Origin: Variovorax sp.
GTDB taxonomy: Bacteria; Pseudomonadota; Gammaproteobacteria; Burkholderiales; Burkholderiaceae_C
Assembly: GCA_017744935.1 (NCBI GenBank)
Contig: JAGIAI010000063.1
Span: 1-44,123, forward strand
DNA length: 44,123 nt
Reading direction: 5' to 3'
Made by a program: the position numbers and the translations under genes. Of the stretch, positions 17,200 through 25,700 are shown one piece after another; position 1 is the stretch's first letter; each line of letters opens with the position of its first letter. Below the pieces are notes generated by a model. That model ran no database searches. It saw only the letters and a list, made by a program, of their open reading frames with translations, and had not been told where the DNA came from.

Positions 17200-17538
17200 T
17201 CAGAGGGCTTCGCGGCCGGTTTCACCCGTGCGGATGCGAACGACCTGTTCGAGGTCGTAGACAAAAATCTTGCCGTCGCCGATCTTTCCGGTGCGTGCGG
17301 CGCCTTCGACGGCCTCGATCACGCGTTCGACGAGCTCATCGGCCACGGCCGCTTCGATCTTGACCTTGGGCAGGAAGTCGACGACGTATTCCGCGCCGCG
17401 ATACAGCTCGGTGTGGCCCTTCTGACGGCCAAAGCCCTTGACCTCGGTGACGGTGATGCCCTGCACACCGATGGCCGAGAGGGCCTCGCGCACTTCGTCG
17501 AGCTTGAAGGGTTTGATGATGGCTGTGACCAGCTTCAT
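17200..17538 (-). CDS. glnK: nitrogen regulatory protein P-II (GlnK)
   Basis: 112 residues, the exact size of P-II proteins. MKLVTAIIKPFKLDEVREAL is the family start. The T-loop carries the uridylylation site Tyr51 in YRGAEYVVDFLPK, and the second signature is TGKIGDGKIFV. GlnK senses 2-oxoglutarate and ATP/ADP and plugs AmtB when nitrogen is ample. Its position directly before amtB marks it as GlnK rather than GlnB. The upstream gap of 61 bases to TorF shows no terminator. Confidence 0.95.
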   Translation of the reverse strand: MKLVTAIIKPFKLDEVREALSAIGVQGITVTEVKGFGRQKGHTELYRGAEYVVDFLPKVKIEAAVADELVERVIEAVEGAARTGKIGDGKIFVYDLEQVVRIRTGETGREAL

Positions 17539-17599
17539 GATGTTCTCCTACAGATGGATGGAATCGGCGCGGCCTGTCCGGGCCGCGTCCGCGGGACTA

Positions 17600-18466
17600 C
17601 TAGAGCGTCTTGGTCAGCGTGAGGATGAATCGCGGCTTGTTCGGCGAGAAGGTGGTCACGCCGAAGGGAATGCCGTTGATGACGACGCCGGGCTCGGCGA
17701 TCAGGTTGAACGCCGCTTGTTCGGTAGCGCCTTGCACCGAGCCGGTGAGGGACAGGCCGCTGCCGAAGTCGTAGGAGGCGCCCACGTTGTAGTCGAAGTA
17801 GCTCTTGTAGCCCAGGCTGCGGATGTCGCTCGTCAGGAAGGTGTAGCCCACCGCAGTCTTGAAGGTGAGCTTGGGGAAGATTTCCTTCGAGTACGACAGG
17901 TTCAGGTAGCTGGTGTTCTGGCCGTCGAGGCCCGAGCCGCCCTGATGGCCCGCGTAGTTGAAGTAGTCCTTCGAAACGGTCCACGAATACTTGCCCGCGA
18001 AGGTACCGATGCGCTCGTCGCTCCAGGAAGCGCCGCCGTAGATCTCGGTGGTGTTGCCCGCGGTGTTGCCGGGGTAGTAGTACTGGTAGACGCCCACGTC
18101 GAGGTCGAGCACGCCGGCCTTGAATTTGTAGCCACCGTAGAAGTCCATCTCGACCGAGTTGCCCTTGAGCCAGTTGACGCTCGAGTTCCAGTTGCCCACG
18201 TAGAAGCCGCTGTCGCCGAACGCGTAATCCAGACCGCCCTGGATGGCGGGCTTGAACCAGCTTGACTTGGCGAAGTCGTTGCGCCCGAGCACATCCTGGT
18301 CCTGGCCACGGAACTTGTAGTTCGTCGTCACGGACACGTTGCCCGTCAGGTTCGGCGCAGGAGCCGCAGCGGCCGCGTTCGCGTCGGTGCTTTGCGCATT
18401 CGCGAACGTGGACAGGGTGGCCAGGGCGATCACGGCCAGGAACTGGTCGGATTTACGATGCATCAT
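17600..18466 (-). CDS. TorF-family putative porin (TIGR02001-type outer-membrane protein)
   Basis: 288 residues from ATG 18466, with AGGAG seven bases upstream; a second ATG follows directly. A signal peptide ends FANAQS. The mature protein has alternating aromatic beta strands, beginning with LTGNVSVTTNYKFRGQDQ, with repeated Tyr/Phe/Gly strands and a terminal ILTLTKTL strand. This matches the outer-membrane barrel family often found before glnK-amtB in Burkholderiales, where it presumably admits nitrogen compounds. A sigma-54-type promoter precedes it. Confidence 0.87.
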   Translation of the reverse strand: MMHRKSDQFLAVIALATLSTFANAQSTDANAAAAAPAPNLTGNVSVTTNYKFRGQDQDVLGRNDFAKSSWFKPAIQGGLDYAFGDSGFYVGNWNSSVNWLKGNSVEMDFYGGYKFKAGVLDLDVGVYQYYYPGNTAGNTTEIYGGASWSDERIGTFAGKYSWTVSKDYFNYAGHQGGSGLDGQNTSYLNLSYSKEIFPKLTFKTAVGYTFLTSDIRSLGYKSYFDYNVGASYDFGSGLSLTGSVQGATEQAAFNLIAEPGVVINGIPFGVTTFSPNKPRFILTLTKTL

Positions 18467-18514
18467 CAAGAGGCTCCTCGGAGTGTTTTGAAAGTGGGTT
18501 TGAAACCACCTCAA

Positions 18515-18532
18515 AGCAGGGAGCGTGCCAAA
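18515..18532 (-). promoter_or_regulatory. sigma-54 (-24/-12) promoter for TorF-glnK-amtB
   Basis: On the minus strand the sequence is TTGGCACGCTCCCTGCTT. It fits the RpoN consensus YTGGCACG-N4-TTGCW with the essential GG and GC at the correct 12-base distance and one deviation (C for T in the -12 element). Transcription would start near 18504, about 38 bases before the TorF ATG. Confidence 0.85.
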
Positions 18533-18599
18533 GCGTTTCAAAGACCCGTTAACAAAGGTTGCGCAGGCATGTACGTCGTAATGAACAAGAAAGATGGCG

Positions 18600-18612
18600 C
18601 ACCATCTTGGTG
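18600..18612. promoter_or_regulatory. NtrC-like enhancer site
   Basis: CACCA-TCT-TGGTG is a perfect palindrome matching the core of the enteric NtrC site (GCACCAAAATGGTGC). Its centre is ~100 bases upstream of the predicted sigma-54 start, the usual enhancer distance. It also sits 13 bases before the comM ATG, so NtrC binding could affect comM. Confidence 0.7.
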
Positions 18613-18624
18613 ACAGGGAGTTCA

Positions 18625-20157
18625 ATGAGTTTGTGTTTGGTGCAAAGCCGCGCGCTGCTGGGCCTGGAAGCGGCCAGCGTGACGGTCGAGGTGCATCTGG
18701 CCAATGGTTTGCCCAGCTTCACGCTGGTCGGGCTGGTCGATGTGGAAGTGAAGGAAGCGCGCGAGCGCGTGCGGTCGGCCATCCAGAATGCCGGCCTCGA
18801 ATTTCCGAACAACAAGAGGATCACGGTCAATCTCGCCCCGGCGGACCTGCCGAAGGACTCGGGGCGATTCGACTTGCCGATCGCACTCGGAATCCTTGCG
18901 GCCAGCGGGCAGATCGACGCGGCCAGGCTCGCCGGCCATGAATTCGCGGGCGAGCTTTCGTTGTCGGGCCAGCTTCGGCCGGTGCGCGGCGCTCTGGCGA
19001 TGGCGCTGGCGCTGCACACCGGTGGTGTCGCGACGCGGCTGGTGCTGCCGGCGTACAGCGCGCAGGAGGCCTCGCTCGTGCCCGGCGCGGAGGTCTACGG
19101 CGCGCGACATCTGCTCGACGTGGTGCAGCAGTTCCTGCCGGCCGACAGCGAGCAGGCGCCGGCCGGGGAAGGATGGTCGCGCATCGTGCCGTCACCACCG
19201 GCGATGACGGACGGACATCCTGATCTCGCCGACGTGAAGGGCCACGCCGGTGCGAAGCGGGCACTGGAGATCGCCGCCGCCGGCAATCACAGCCTGCTGA
19301 TGGTGGGGCCGCCCGGCTCCGGCAAGTCGATGCTGGCGCAGCGTTTTGCCGGGCTGCTGCCGGAGATGACCGTCGACGAGGCGCTGGAGACCGCGGCCGT
19401 CGCAAGCCTCGGCGGCCGCTTCGACACAGGGCGCTGGATGCGACGGCCGACATCCAGCCCCCATCACACCGCGAGCGCGGTGGCATTGGTCGGCGGAGGA
19501 TCGCCGCCGCGGCCGGGCGAAATCTCCCTCGCGCACCACGGCGTCCTGTTCCTGGACGAATTTCCGGAGTTCTCGCGCATGGCGCTCGAAGCGCTTCGCG
19601 AGCCGCTGGAGACCGGCACCATCACGATCGTCCGCGCCGCGCGGCGCTCGGAGTTCCCGGCACGCTTCCAGTTGATTGCCGCGATGAATCCCTGCCCTTG
19701 CGGCTACCTGGGCTCGACGCTGAAGCCCTGCCGATGCACGCCCGACCAGGTGACGCGCTACCAGGGCAAGCTCAGCGGGCCGCTGCTCGATCGCATCGAC
19801 ATCCATATCGAAGTGCCGGCGGTGTCAGCCGAGCAACTGCTGGATACCCCCGCGGGCGAATCGACCGGCACGATCCGCGAACGCGCCGTCCGCGCGCGCG
19901 GCCGTGCAGTGGCTCGACAAGGCAAGACGAATCACGTACTGCAAGGCGCCGAGATCGACCGGCACGCGTCGCTCGCACCCGATGCGCTGAAGTTCATGCA
20001 CACCGCTGCGGCGAAGCTGGGCTGGTCGGCGCGGAGCACGCATCGCGCGCTGAAGGTGGCGCGCACGATCGCGGATCTGGCCGCGTCGGAAAGCATCGAG
20101 GTCCCGCACGTTGCGGAAGCGGTTCAATACCGGCGAGCGCTGAAGGCGGCGGCCTGA
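18625..20157 (+). CDS. comM: YifB/ComM family AAA+ ATPase (Mg-chelatase-like)
   Basis: 510 residues from ATG 18625, which has GGGAG upstream and restores the family start MSLCLVQSRALLGLEA. The N-terminal domain (1-170) has LANGLPSFTLVGLVD and RITVNLAPADLPKDSGRFDLP. Walker A is GPPGSGKSM near residue 230, Walker B GVLFLDEFPEF, and RRPTSSPHHTASAVALVGGG is the YifB signature. AMNPCPCGYLGSTLKPCRC holds four cysteines that could bind zinc. ComM is a hexameric helicase aiding branch migration in natural transformation. Divergent from TorF. Confidence 0.92.
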   Translation: MSLCLVQSRALLGLEAASVTVEVHLANGLPSFTLVGLVDVEVKEARERVRSAIQNAGLEFPNNKRITVNLAPADLPKDSGRFDLPIALGILAASGQIDAARLAGHEFAGELSLSGQLRPVRGALAMALALHTGGVATRLVLPAYSAQEASLVPGAEVYGARHLLDVVQQFLPADSEQAPAGEGWSRIVPSPPAMTDGHPDLADVKGHAGAKRALEIAAAGNHSLLMVGPPGSGKSMLAQRFAGLLPEMTVDEALETAAVASLGGRFDTGRWMRRPTSSPHHTASAVALVGGGSPPRPGEISLAHHGVLFLDEFPEFSRMALEALREPLETGTITIVRAARRSEFPARFQLIAAMNPCPCGYLGSTLKPCRCTPDQVTRYQGKLSGPLLDRIDIHIEVPAVSAEQLLDTPAGESTGTIRERAVRARGRAVARQGKTNHVLQGAEIDRHASLAPDALKFMHTAAAKLGWSARSTHRALKVARTIADLAASESIEVPHVAEAVQYRRALKAAA

Positions 20158-20184
20158 CCCGGGCGCCCCGCTAAAGTCGGCGTC

Positions 20185-21405
20185 ATGGGCGCGCCCTCAA
20201 CGACAACATCCGCACCTCCGGCCTACGACCGCGGCTTTGTCGCCCTCCTCTCAGTCGGCCAGCTCATCACCTGGGGCAGCGTCTTCTACGTCTTCGCGCT
20301 ACTGTTGGAGCCGGTGGAACGCGAACTCGGTCTGAGCCGGGCCCAGTCGTCACTCGCCTTCAGCCTCGCGCTGTTGGCGGAGGGCGTCATGGCATGGCCG
20401 GTGGGCCGCTGGATCGATCGGGGCCATGAGCGCGCGGTGATGACCGGGGGCTCGCTGCTGATCTCGGCGGGCCTGCTTCTCCACAGCTTCATCGGCAGCG
20501 CCGCTGCGTTCTACGGGGTGTGGTTGGTGTTGGGCAGTGCGCTAGCGGCGACGCTGTACAACCCGGCGTTCGCGATCGTCACGCGGCGCTTTCCCCATGA
20601 CTTCCGGCGCGCAATCATCACGCTGACCTTTCTCGGCGGCCTCGCGAGCACGGTCTTCATCCCGCTGGGCGCCTGGCTGATCGCCCAACTGGGATGGCGG
20701 CACGCGCTCTGGGTGCTCGCGGCAATCCATCTCTTCGTCTGCGTGCCCCTGCATGCGCACCTGCTGCGGCACGCGCCCAGGCCTGCCCGGCGACCAACTG
20801 ATCACGCCAACCCGACAGCACGTCCAGCCGCGCACTACCTGCGCAGCGTCCCCTTCCTGATGGTTGGCATCTTCACCGTGCTGCTGATGGCGGTGACCGC
20901 CGCGCTGCCCCCGCACATGGTGAGCCTGCTGCGCGGCGCAGGGCTGCCGGAGGCCTGGGCGATCGCGGTGCCGGCGAGCATCGGACTCATGCAGGTGCTG
21001 GGCCGCGTGCTGCTCTTCTTCTTCGAGCATCACTTCGACCTGCATCTCGCGAACCGGCTGATCCCCTGCCTCATACCGCTCGGCCTCGTCACGCTGATTG
21101 CCGGCGCGGGCCATCCGGCGGCGGCGCTGTGGTTTGTGCTGTTCTACGGGATGGGCAACGGCATGCTGACGATCGTCAAGGGGACGGCGATCGCGCAATA
21201 CGTCAATCGTGAGCATGTGGCCACGCTCAACGGGGCGCTCGGCCTGCCGAGCGCGGTTGCGCGCGCGCTGGCGCCGCTGCTGCTCGGGCTGATGTGGACC
21301 CCTGCGCGGGGCTACACCACCGGCCTCTGGGTGCTGTTCGCGGCCAGTGTGGTGGGCGTCTTCGCACTGCTCGGCGCGCAGCGCTGGCGCCTGAGACGCG
21401 TGTAG
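20185..21405 (+). CDS. MFS transporter
   Basis: 406 residues with 12 hydrophobic helices. The helix 2-3 region has WPVGRWIDRGHERAVMTGG, the classical MFS loop (G-x-x-x-D-R). A central hydrophilic loop (about 195-215) contains RHAPRPARRPTDHANP. RQFAIVTRRFP-like text (FAIVTRRFPHDFRRAIITL) recalls monocarboxylate-type permeases. Substrate not assignable. The start is 27 bases after the comM stop; cotranscription is possible. It converges on an FAH-family gene with a repeat element between. Confidence 0.85.
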   Translation: MGAPSTTTSAPPAYDRGFVALLSVGQLITWGSVFYVFALLLEPVERELGLSRAQSSLAFSLALLAEGVMAWPVGRWIDRGHERAVMTGGSLLISAGLLLHSFIGSAAAFYGVWLVLGSALAATLYNPAFAIVTRRFPHDFRRAIITLTFLGGLASTVFIPLGAWLIAQLGWRHALWVLAAIHLFVCVPLHAHLLRHAPRPARRPTDHANPTARPAAHYLRSVPFLMVGIFTVLLMAVTAALPPHMVSLLRGAGLPEAWAIAVPASIGLMQVLGRVLLFFFEHHFDLHLANRLIPCLIPLGLVTLIAGAGHPAAALWFVLFYGMGNGMLTIVKGTAIAQYVNREHVATLNGALGLPSAVARALAPLLLGLMWTPARGYTTGLWVLFAASVVGVFALLGAQRWRLRRV

Positions 21406-21436
21406 TCCAGCGCACTGGCTCCCCCAAAAGCCAGAG

Positions 21437-21526
21437 AACCCGCGGAACCGGCTATGCCGGGCCGCCGGGTTCGCCCCCGGAGAGGGGGTGGAGAGAGCGA
21501 CACGAAGTGCGCGAGCCTGGGGGGAG
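21437..21526 (-). repeat. dispersed two-hairpin intergenic repeat, copy B
   Basis: Copy in the opposite orientation to copy A. Read on + it begins CGCGGAACCGGCTATGCCGG (a hairpin CCGGC-TAT-GCCGG), continues with CGCCCCCGGAGAGGGGGTGG, and ends CACGAAGTGCGCGAGCCTGG. It fills the gap between the convergent MFS and FAH-family genes and ends only a few bases from the FAH stop, so it could serve as a two-way transcription stop. Confidence 0.8.
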
Positions 21527-21528
21527 AA

Positions 21529-22713
21529 CTAGATCAATCCCCGTCCCGCCAGGTTGCGCATCAATGCGCCGATGCCAAAGGTCCAGCGCGCCGCGTCTTC
21601 GGCATGCACGACCCGGTTCTCCAGCGCGCCGAGTTCGGGCGCCGAGATGGTGACCCGGTCGCCCACCACATGCGTGAAGCCTTGCCCCGGGCCATGCCGA
21701 TCCTGAGTGGGCGCAAACATCGTCCCAAGAAAGAGCATCAGCCCGTCCGGATAGGCGTGATGCGGGCCGAGCGCCTGCGACACGAGATCGAGCGGGTCAC
21801 GGCTGATTTTCGACAGCGAGCTCGAACCGTCCAGCGTGAAGCCCTCCGGCCCAATCACTCGCAGACCCACCGTGATGCGCCGGACGTGGTCGATGCCGAA
21901 GTGGTCGTCGAACAGGCGGATGAAGGGACCGATCGCGCATGAAGCGTTGTTGTCCTTGGCCTTGCCGAGCAAGAGCGCGCTGCGCCCTTCGAAGTCGCGC
22001 AGGTTCACATCGTTGCCCAGTGCCGCGCCGAGCGTCTGGCCGCGGCTGTTGACCGCGAGCACGACCTCGGGCTCCGGGTTGTTCCACACTGAACCGGAGT
22101 GAATGCCGACATCCGCGCCGGTACCCACTGCCGAGAGCACCGGCGCCTTGGTGAAGATTTCCGCGTCGGGCCCGATGCCGACTTCGAGATACTGCGACCA
22201 CGCGCCCTGCGCGATCAGCACGTCCTTGACCTTCGCGGCCTGCGGCGAGCCGGGCACGATGCCCGCGAGGTTGTCGCCGAGCAGGTCGCCGAGCGCCGAT
22301 CGGATCGACTCGGCCTTGGATGCATCGCCGCGCGCCTGTTCCTCGATCACGCGCTCCAGCAGGCTCGCGATGAACGTGACGCCACTGGCCTTCACCGCTT
22401 GCAAGTCGCAGGGCGCGAGCAACCACGGGTGCCGGGTGTCGCGCTTCGATTCATCGCTGTTGGCGAGCGACGCGTCCAGCGAGGCCACGCGCTGGGTCAT
22501 CTCGTCGCGCAGCGTCTGCCGCACCGCACCGACCGGATCGTCCAGCTCCAGCAACTGGCTCATCGTTGCCGCGACACGCGACAGATCGTGCAGGCCGCCC
22601 TCGTGGACCGCGACCAGCACAGGGCCGATGTCCGGCATCCAGAGCCGGCCGACGAGCGTGGCGCGCCCGGCATCGTGAGGCAGGGACTGGGCGGACGAAA
22701 GCGTCGAGGTCAT
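21529..22713 (-). CDS. fumarylacetoacetate hydrolase-family protein (keto-deoxy-sugar-acid dehydratase-like)
   Basis: 394 residues from ATG 22713, with AGGAG upstream. An N-terminal domain (1-130) precedes the FAH fold. LLAPCDLQAVKASGVTFIAS and LLERVIEEQARGDASKAE recall the ~390-residue group that includes Caulobacter XylX (2-keto-3-deoxy-xylonate dehydratase). Metal ligands are seen as Glu residues in NNPEPEVVLAVN and Asp in GNDVNLRDFEGRS. It lies 83 bases beyond nicB on the same strand and may be the last gene of the nicotinate unit, or an independent sugar-acid gene. Reaction not assignable from sequence. Confidence 0.78.
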   Translation of the reverse strand: MTSTLSSAQSLPHDAGRATLVGRLWMPDIGPVLVAVHEGGLHDLSRVAATMSQLLELDDPVGAVRQTLRDEMTQRVASLDASLANSDESKRDTRHPWLLAPCDLQAVKASGVTFIASLLERVIEEQARGDASKAESIRSALGDLLGDNLAGIVPGSPQAAKVKDVLIAQGAWSQYLEVGIGPDAEIFTKAPVLSAVGTGADVGIHSGSVWNNPEPEVVLAVNSRGQTLGAALGNDVNLRDFEGRSALLLGKAKDNNASCAIGPFIRLFDDHFGIDHVRRITVGLRVIGPEGFTLDGSSSLSKISRDPLDLVSQALGPHHAYPDGLMLFLGTMFAPTQDRHGPGQGFTHVVGDRVTISAPELGALENRVVHAEDAARWTFGIGALMRNLAGRGLI

Positions 22714-22796
22714 GCGGGCGTCTCCTGATGTGACGGGCCGGTGGTTCGGCCTCGGGGATTGCGGATCGTACGGGACAGCGCCGATTTCGTGGCGCC

Positions 22797-25700
22797 TCAG
22801 GGCGAGGCGTGCGGGACGTTGGCCGCACGCACGCGCGCGACGCTCGCGCGCAGGCCCTGCCACGGCGGCTCCTGCGGCGCGAACCGGGCGCGCATGTAGC
22901 CAGCGAGTTCAGCGATCTGCGCATCGTCGAGCACTTCGCGGAAGGCCGGCATGAAGCCAATGTCGTGCGTCGCGGGATCGCGAACGCCGTCGAGGATGGT
23001 GCGCAGCAGGTTGTCCGGCCGCGCGCTCGTCAGATTGCTGTTGAGCGCCAGCGGCGTGTTCACGCCCAGCAGCGTGGGGCCGTCGCCATCGTGGTGGCAG
23101 GCGGCGCACGCGCCGTCGAACATGCGCTGGCCGGTGCCGAGCAAATGGCCCTGCGCGGCAGCCGCACGGGCAACGACCTGCTGCGCCTGCGTGGCGACCG
23201 CCTCGGTCGAAAGCTTCGGATTGAACGACGCGAGATAGGTCGCCATGGCGCGGATGTCCGCATCGGGCACGGTCGCCAGCTCGCGCACCACCTCTGCCAT
23301 CGGGCCGCCCGCAACGCCGTGGTGCTTCGCGTGGCCATGACGCAGGTAGTCGTAGAGCGCATCGGCATTCCACGGCACCGCCGAGGTCGACAGCGAAGTC
23401 AGAGACGGTGCTTCCCAGCCATCGACCATCGCGCCCGACAGGAAAGCCCCGCCGCCCTGCTCCGCGCCCAGCGCGTTGCGCGGCGTATGGCACGCGCCGC
23501 AGTGTCCGAGGCCGTTGACGAGGTAGGCGCCGCGATTCCATTCAGCGCTCTGTGTCGCGACCGGCTGCATCGGTGACGGATCGTGGAAGAGCGCGTTCCA
23601 TCCCGCCATCAGCGGGCGCGCACTGAACGGGAAGTTCAGCTCGGCTGCCGGCGTTTCAGACCGCACTGCGGGCAGCGACATGAAGTACGCATAGAGCGCC
23701 TGCAGGTCGTCGTCGCTGGTCTTCGCGAAGGCGGTGTACGGAAAGGCCGGATACAGGCGATGGCCGTCGCGCGAGATGCCCTCGCGCATCGCGCGCTGGA
23801 AGGCGCTGAACGACCAGTGGCCAAGGCCCGTGTCCGCGTCGGGCGTGAGGTTGGTGGTGTAGATCGTGCCGAAGGATGTTTCCATCGCGCGGCCGCCGGC
23901 ATTGGGCATGCCGCCCGGCGCGGTATGGCAGACCGCGCAGTCGCCAAGCGCCGCGAGCATGCGGCCGCGTTCGATGGTCGCTTCGCTGTAGGCCGGCTCG
24001 GAGAACGACACCGGCGCAATCGCCGGGCGCCACCCGAGCAGGCCGGCGACGACGCCGACCGCGCCGACGAGCAACGCACCGGCGCCTGCCCACAACCCGC
24101 GTCGGCGAGGCCAGGGCGCATCGGCCGGTACGGTTCGTGGCTCCGCCGTTGGCCGCTCCTCCCCTGCCGACGGCGGCAGCGGATTGAGTGCCGCCCGCAC
24201 CACTTCCGGCGTGAACGGCGGCGCACGGAAGCGCACCCCCGTCGCATCGAAGATCGCGTTCGCGATCGCCGCCGTACCCGGCACGGATGACGACTCGCCC
24301 GCGCCCAGCGGCGGCTCACCGGGCCGCTGTATGTGCACGACTTCGATGACCGGCACTTCGCGGAAATTGATGATCGGGTAGTTGCCCCACTCGCGGCTGG
24401 CAACCACGCCGGAGGGTGAGACGCCGGCCTGCAACTCGGTGCCCGGCTGCGGCTGCTCCGCGAAACGCACGCGCTCCTTCAACGCGCGGCTCGTGGTCTG
24501 GATCACGTTGCCGTGGATCTGGTGTTCGACGCCCGCCGGGTTGACCATCAGCCCCGCATCGTGGCCGACCACCACGCGGCGCACATGCACCTCGCCGGTC
24601 TTCCTATTGACCTCGACATCCGCCACCCATGCGGACCACGCCGCGCCGAAACCCGGCCACTTGCTGTGCACGTAGCGCGCATAGGCGAAGCCCTGGCCGA
24701 AGAGGATGTCGCCACCGGGGCCGAGCCCGCCATCGGCGTTCTCCTGCGGGCCGGTGCGCATGCGCCAACCGGCCTTCTGGGCGGTTTCGCGAACGAGGTC
24801 CGCCGCGCGCGGATCGTGCAGATGGCGCAGCCGGAACGCGACCGGATCGACACCGGCCGCCGTGGCCAGTTCATCGATGTACGACTCGTGCGCGAACGAG
24901 CTCGGCAAGGCCGACACGCCGCGCAACCATGAGGCGCGCACGATCGGTGCCATGTCGTTGACCTTCACGCGCAGGTTGCCGTACGTGTATGGAGGCCGCG
25001 CGGTACGGTCGCCCATCTCGAAGGCCTGCGCGACGGGCTCGACGGTGCGCGTCAGCAGCAGCGCGAGCGTCGGCGCGCCGTTCGACGGATAGGAGGTCTC
25101 GTAGTCGTAGCCGGCGACGTTGCCGTCGGCATCGAGGCCGCCGCGCACCTGCATGAGTTGCGCGGCACCCTTGGGCTCCCAGGCGTGCTCCTGCTCGCGC
25201 GTGAGCTGCACCCGCACCGGCGCGCCCACGGCGCGCGACAGCAATGCCGCATCGGCCGCGACATCGTCCGCGCCGTTGCGGCCGTAGCAACCGGCGGCTT
25301 CCATGCGCACGACATCGATCTGCACATCTTCGAGGTCCACGAGCTTCGCGAGATCGGCGCGCAGCACATGCGGGTTCTGCGAACCGGCCCACACCCGCAG
25401 CCGGAAGCCGTCCTCGGGCTCCCAATGGGCGAGTGCGCAGGACGGGCCGATCGACGCGTGCATCTGATAGGGCCACACGTAGGTGCGCGGCATCGATTGC
25501 GCGGCGCTCGAGAGCGCGCCATCGACATCGCCTTCGTCAACCAACAGGCGCTGCGTTGCCGGATTGGCGCGCAGGGCACCTTCGAGATCGTCGAGCGATG
25601 GGAGCCCGGGCCACGGCTTCCACGTCACGCGCAGTTCGCGCAGCGCCTGCTCGGCCTGTTCCTCGCGCTCCGCGACGATGCCGACGAAGTCGCGAATGAC

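Noticed and set aside
15646..17622. 658-codon open frame on + opposite amtB-glnK
   Set aside because: It is antisense to two clear genes, is rich in Arg/His/Asp-type residues typical of GC-rich shadow frames, and has no recognisable domain.
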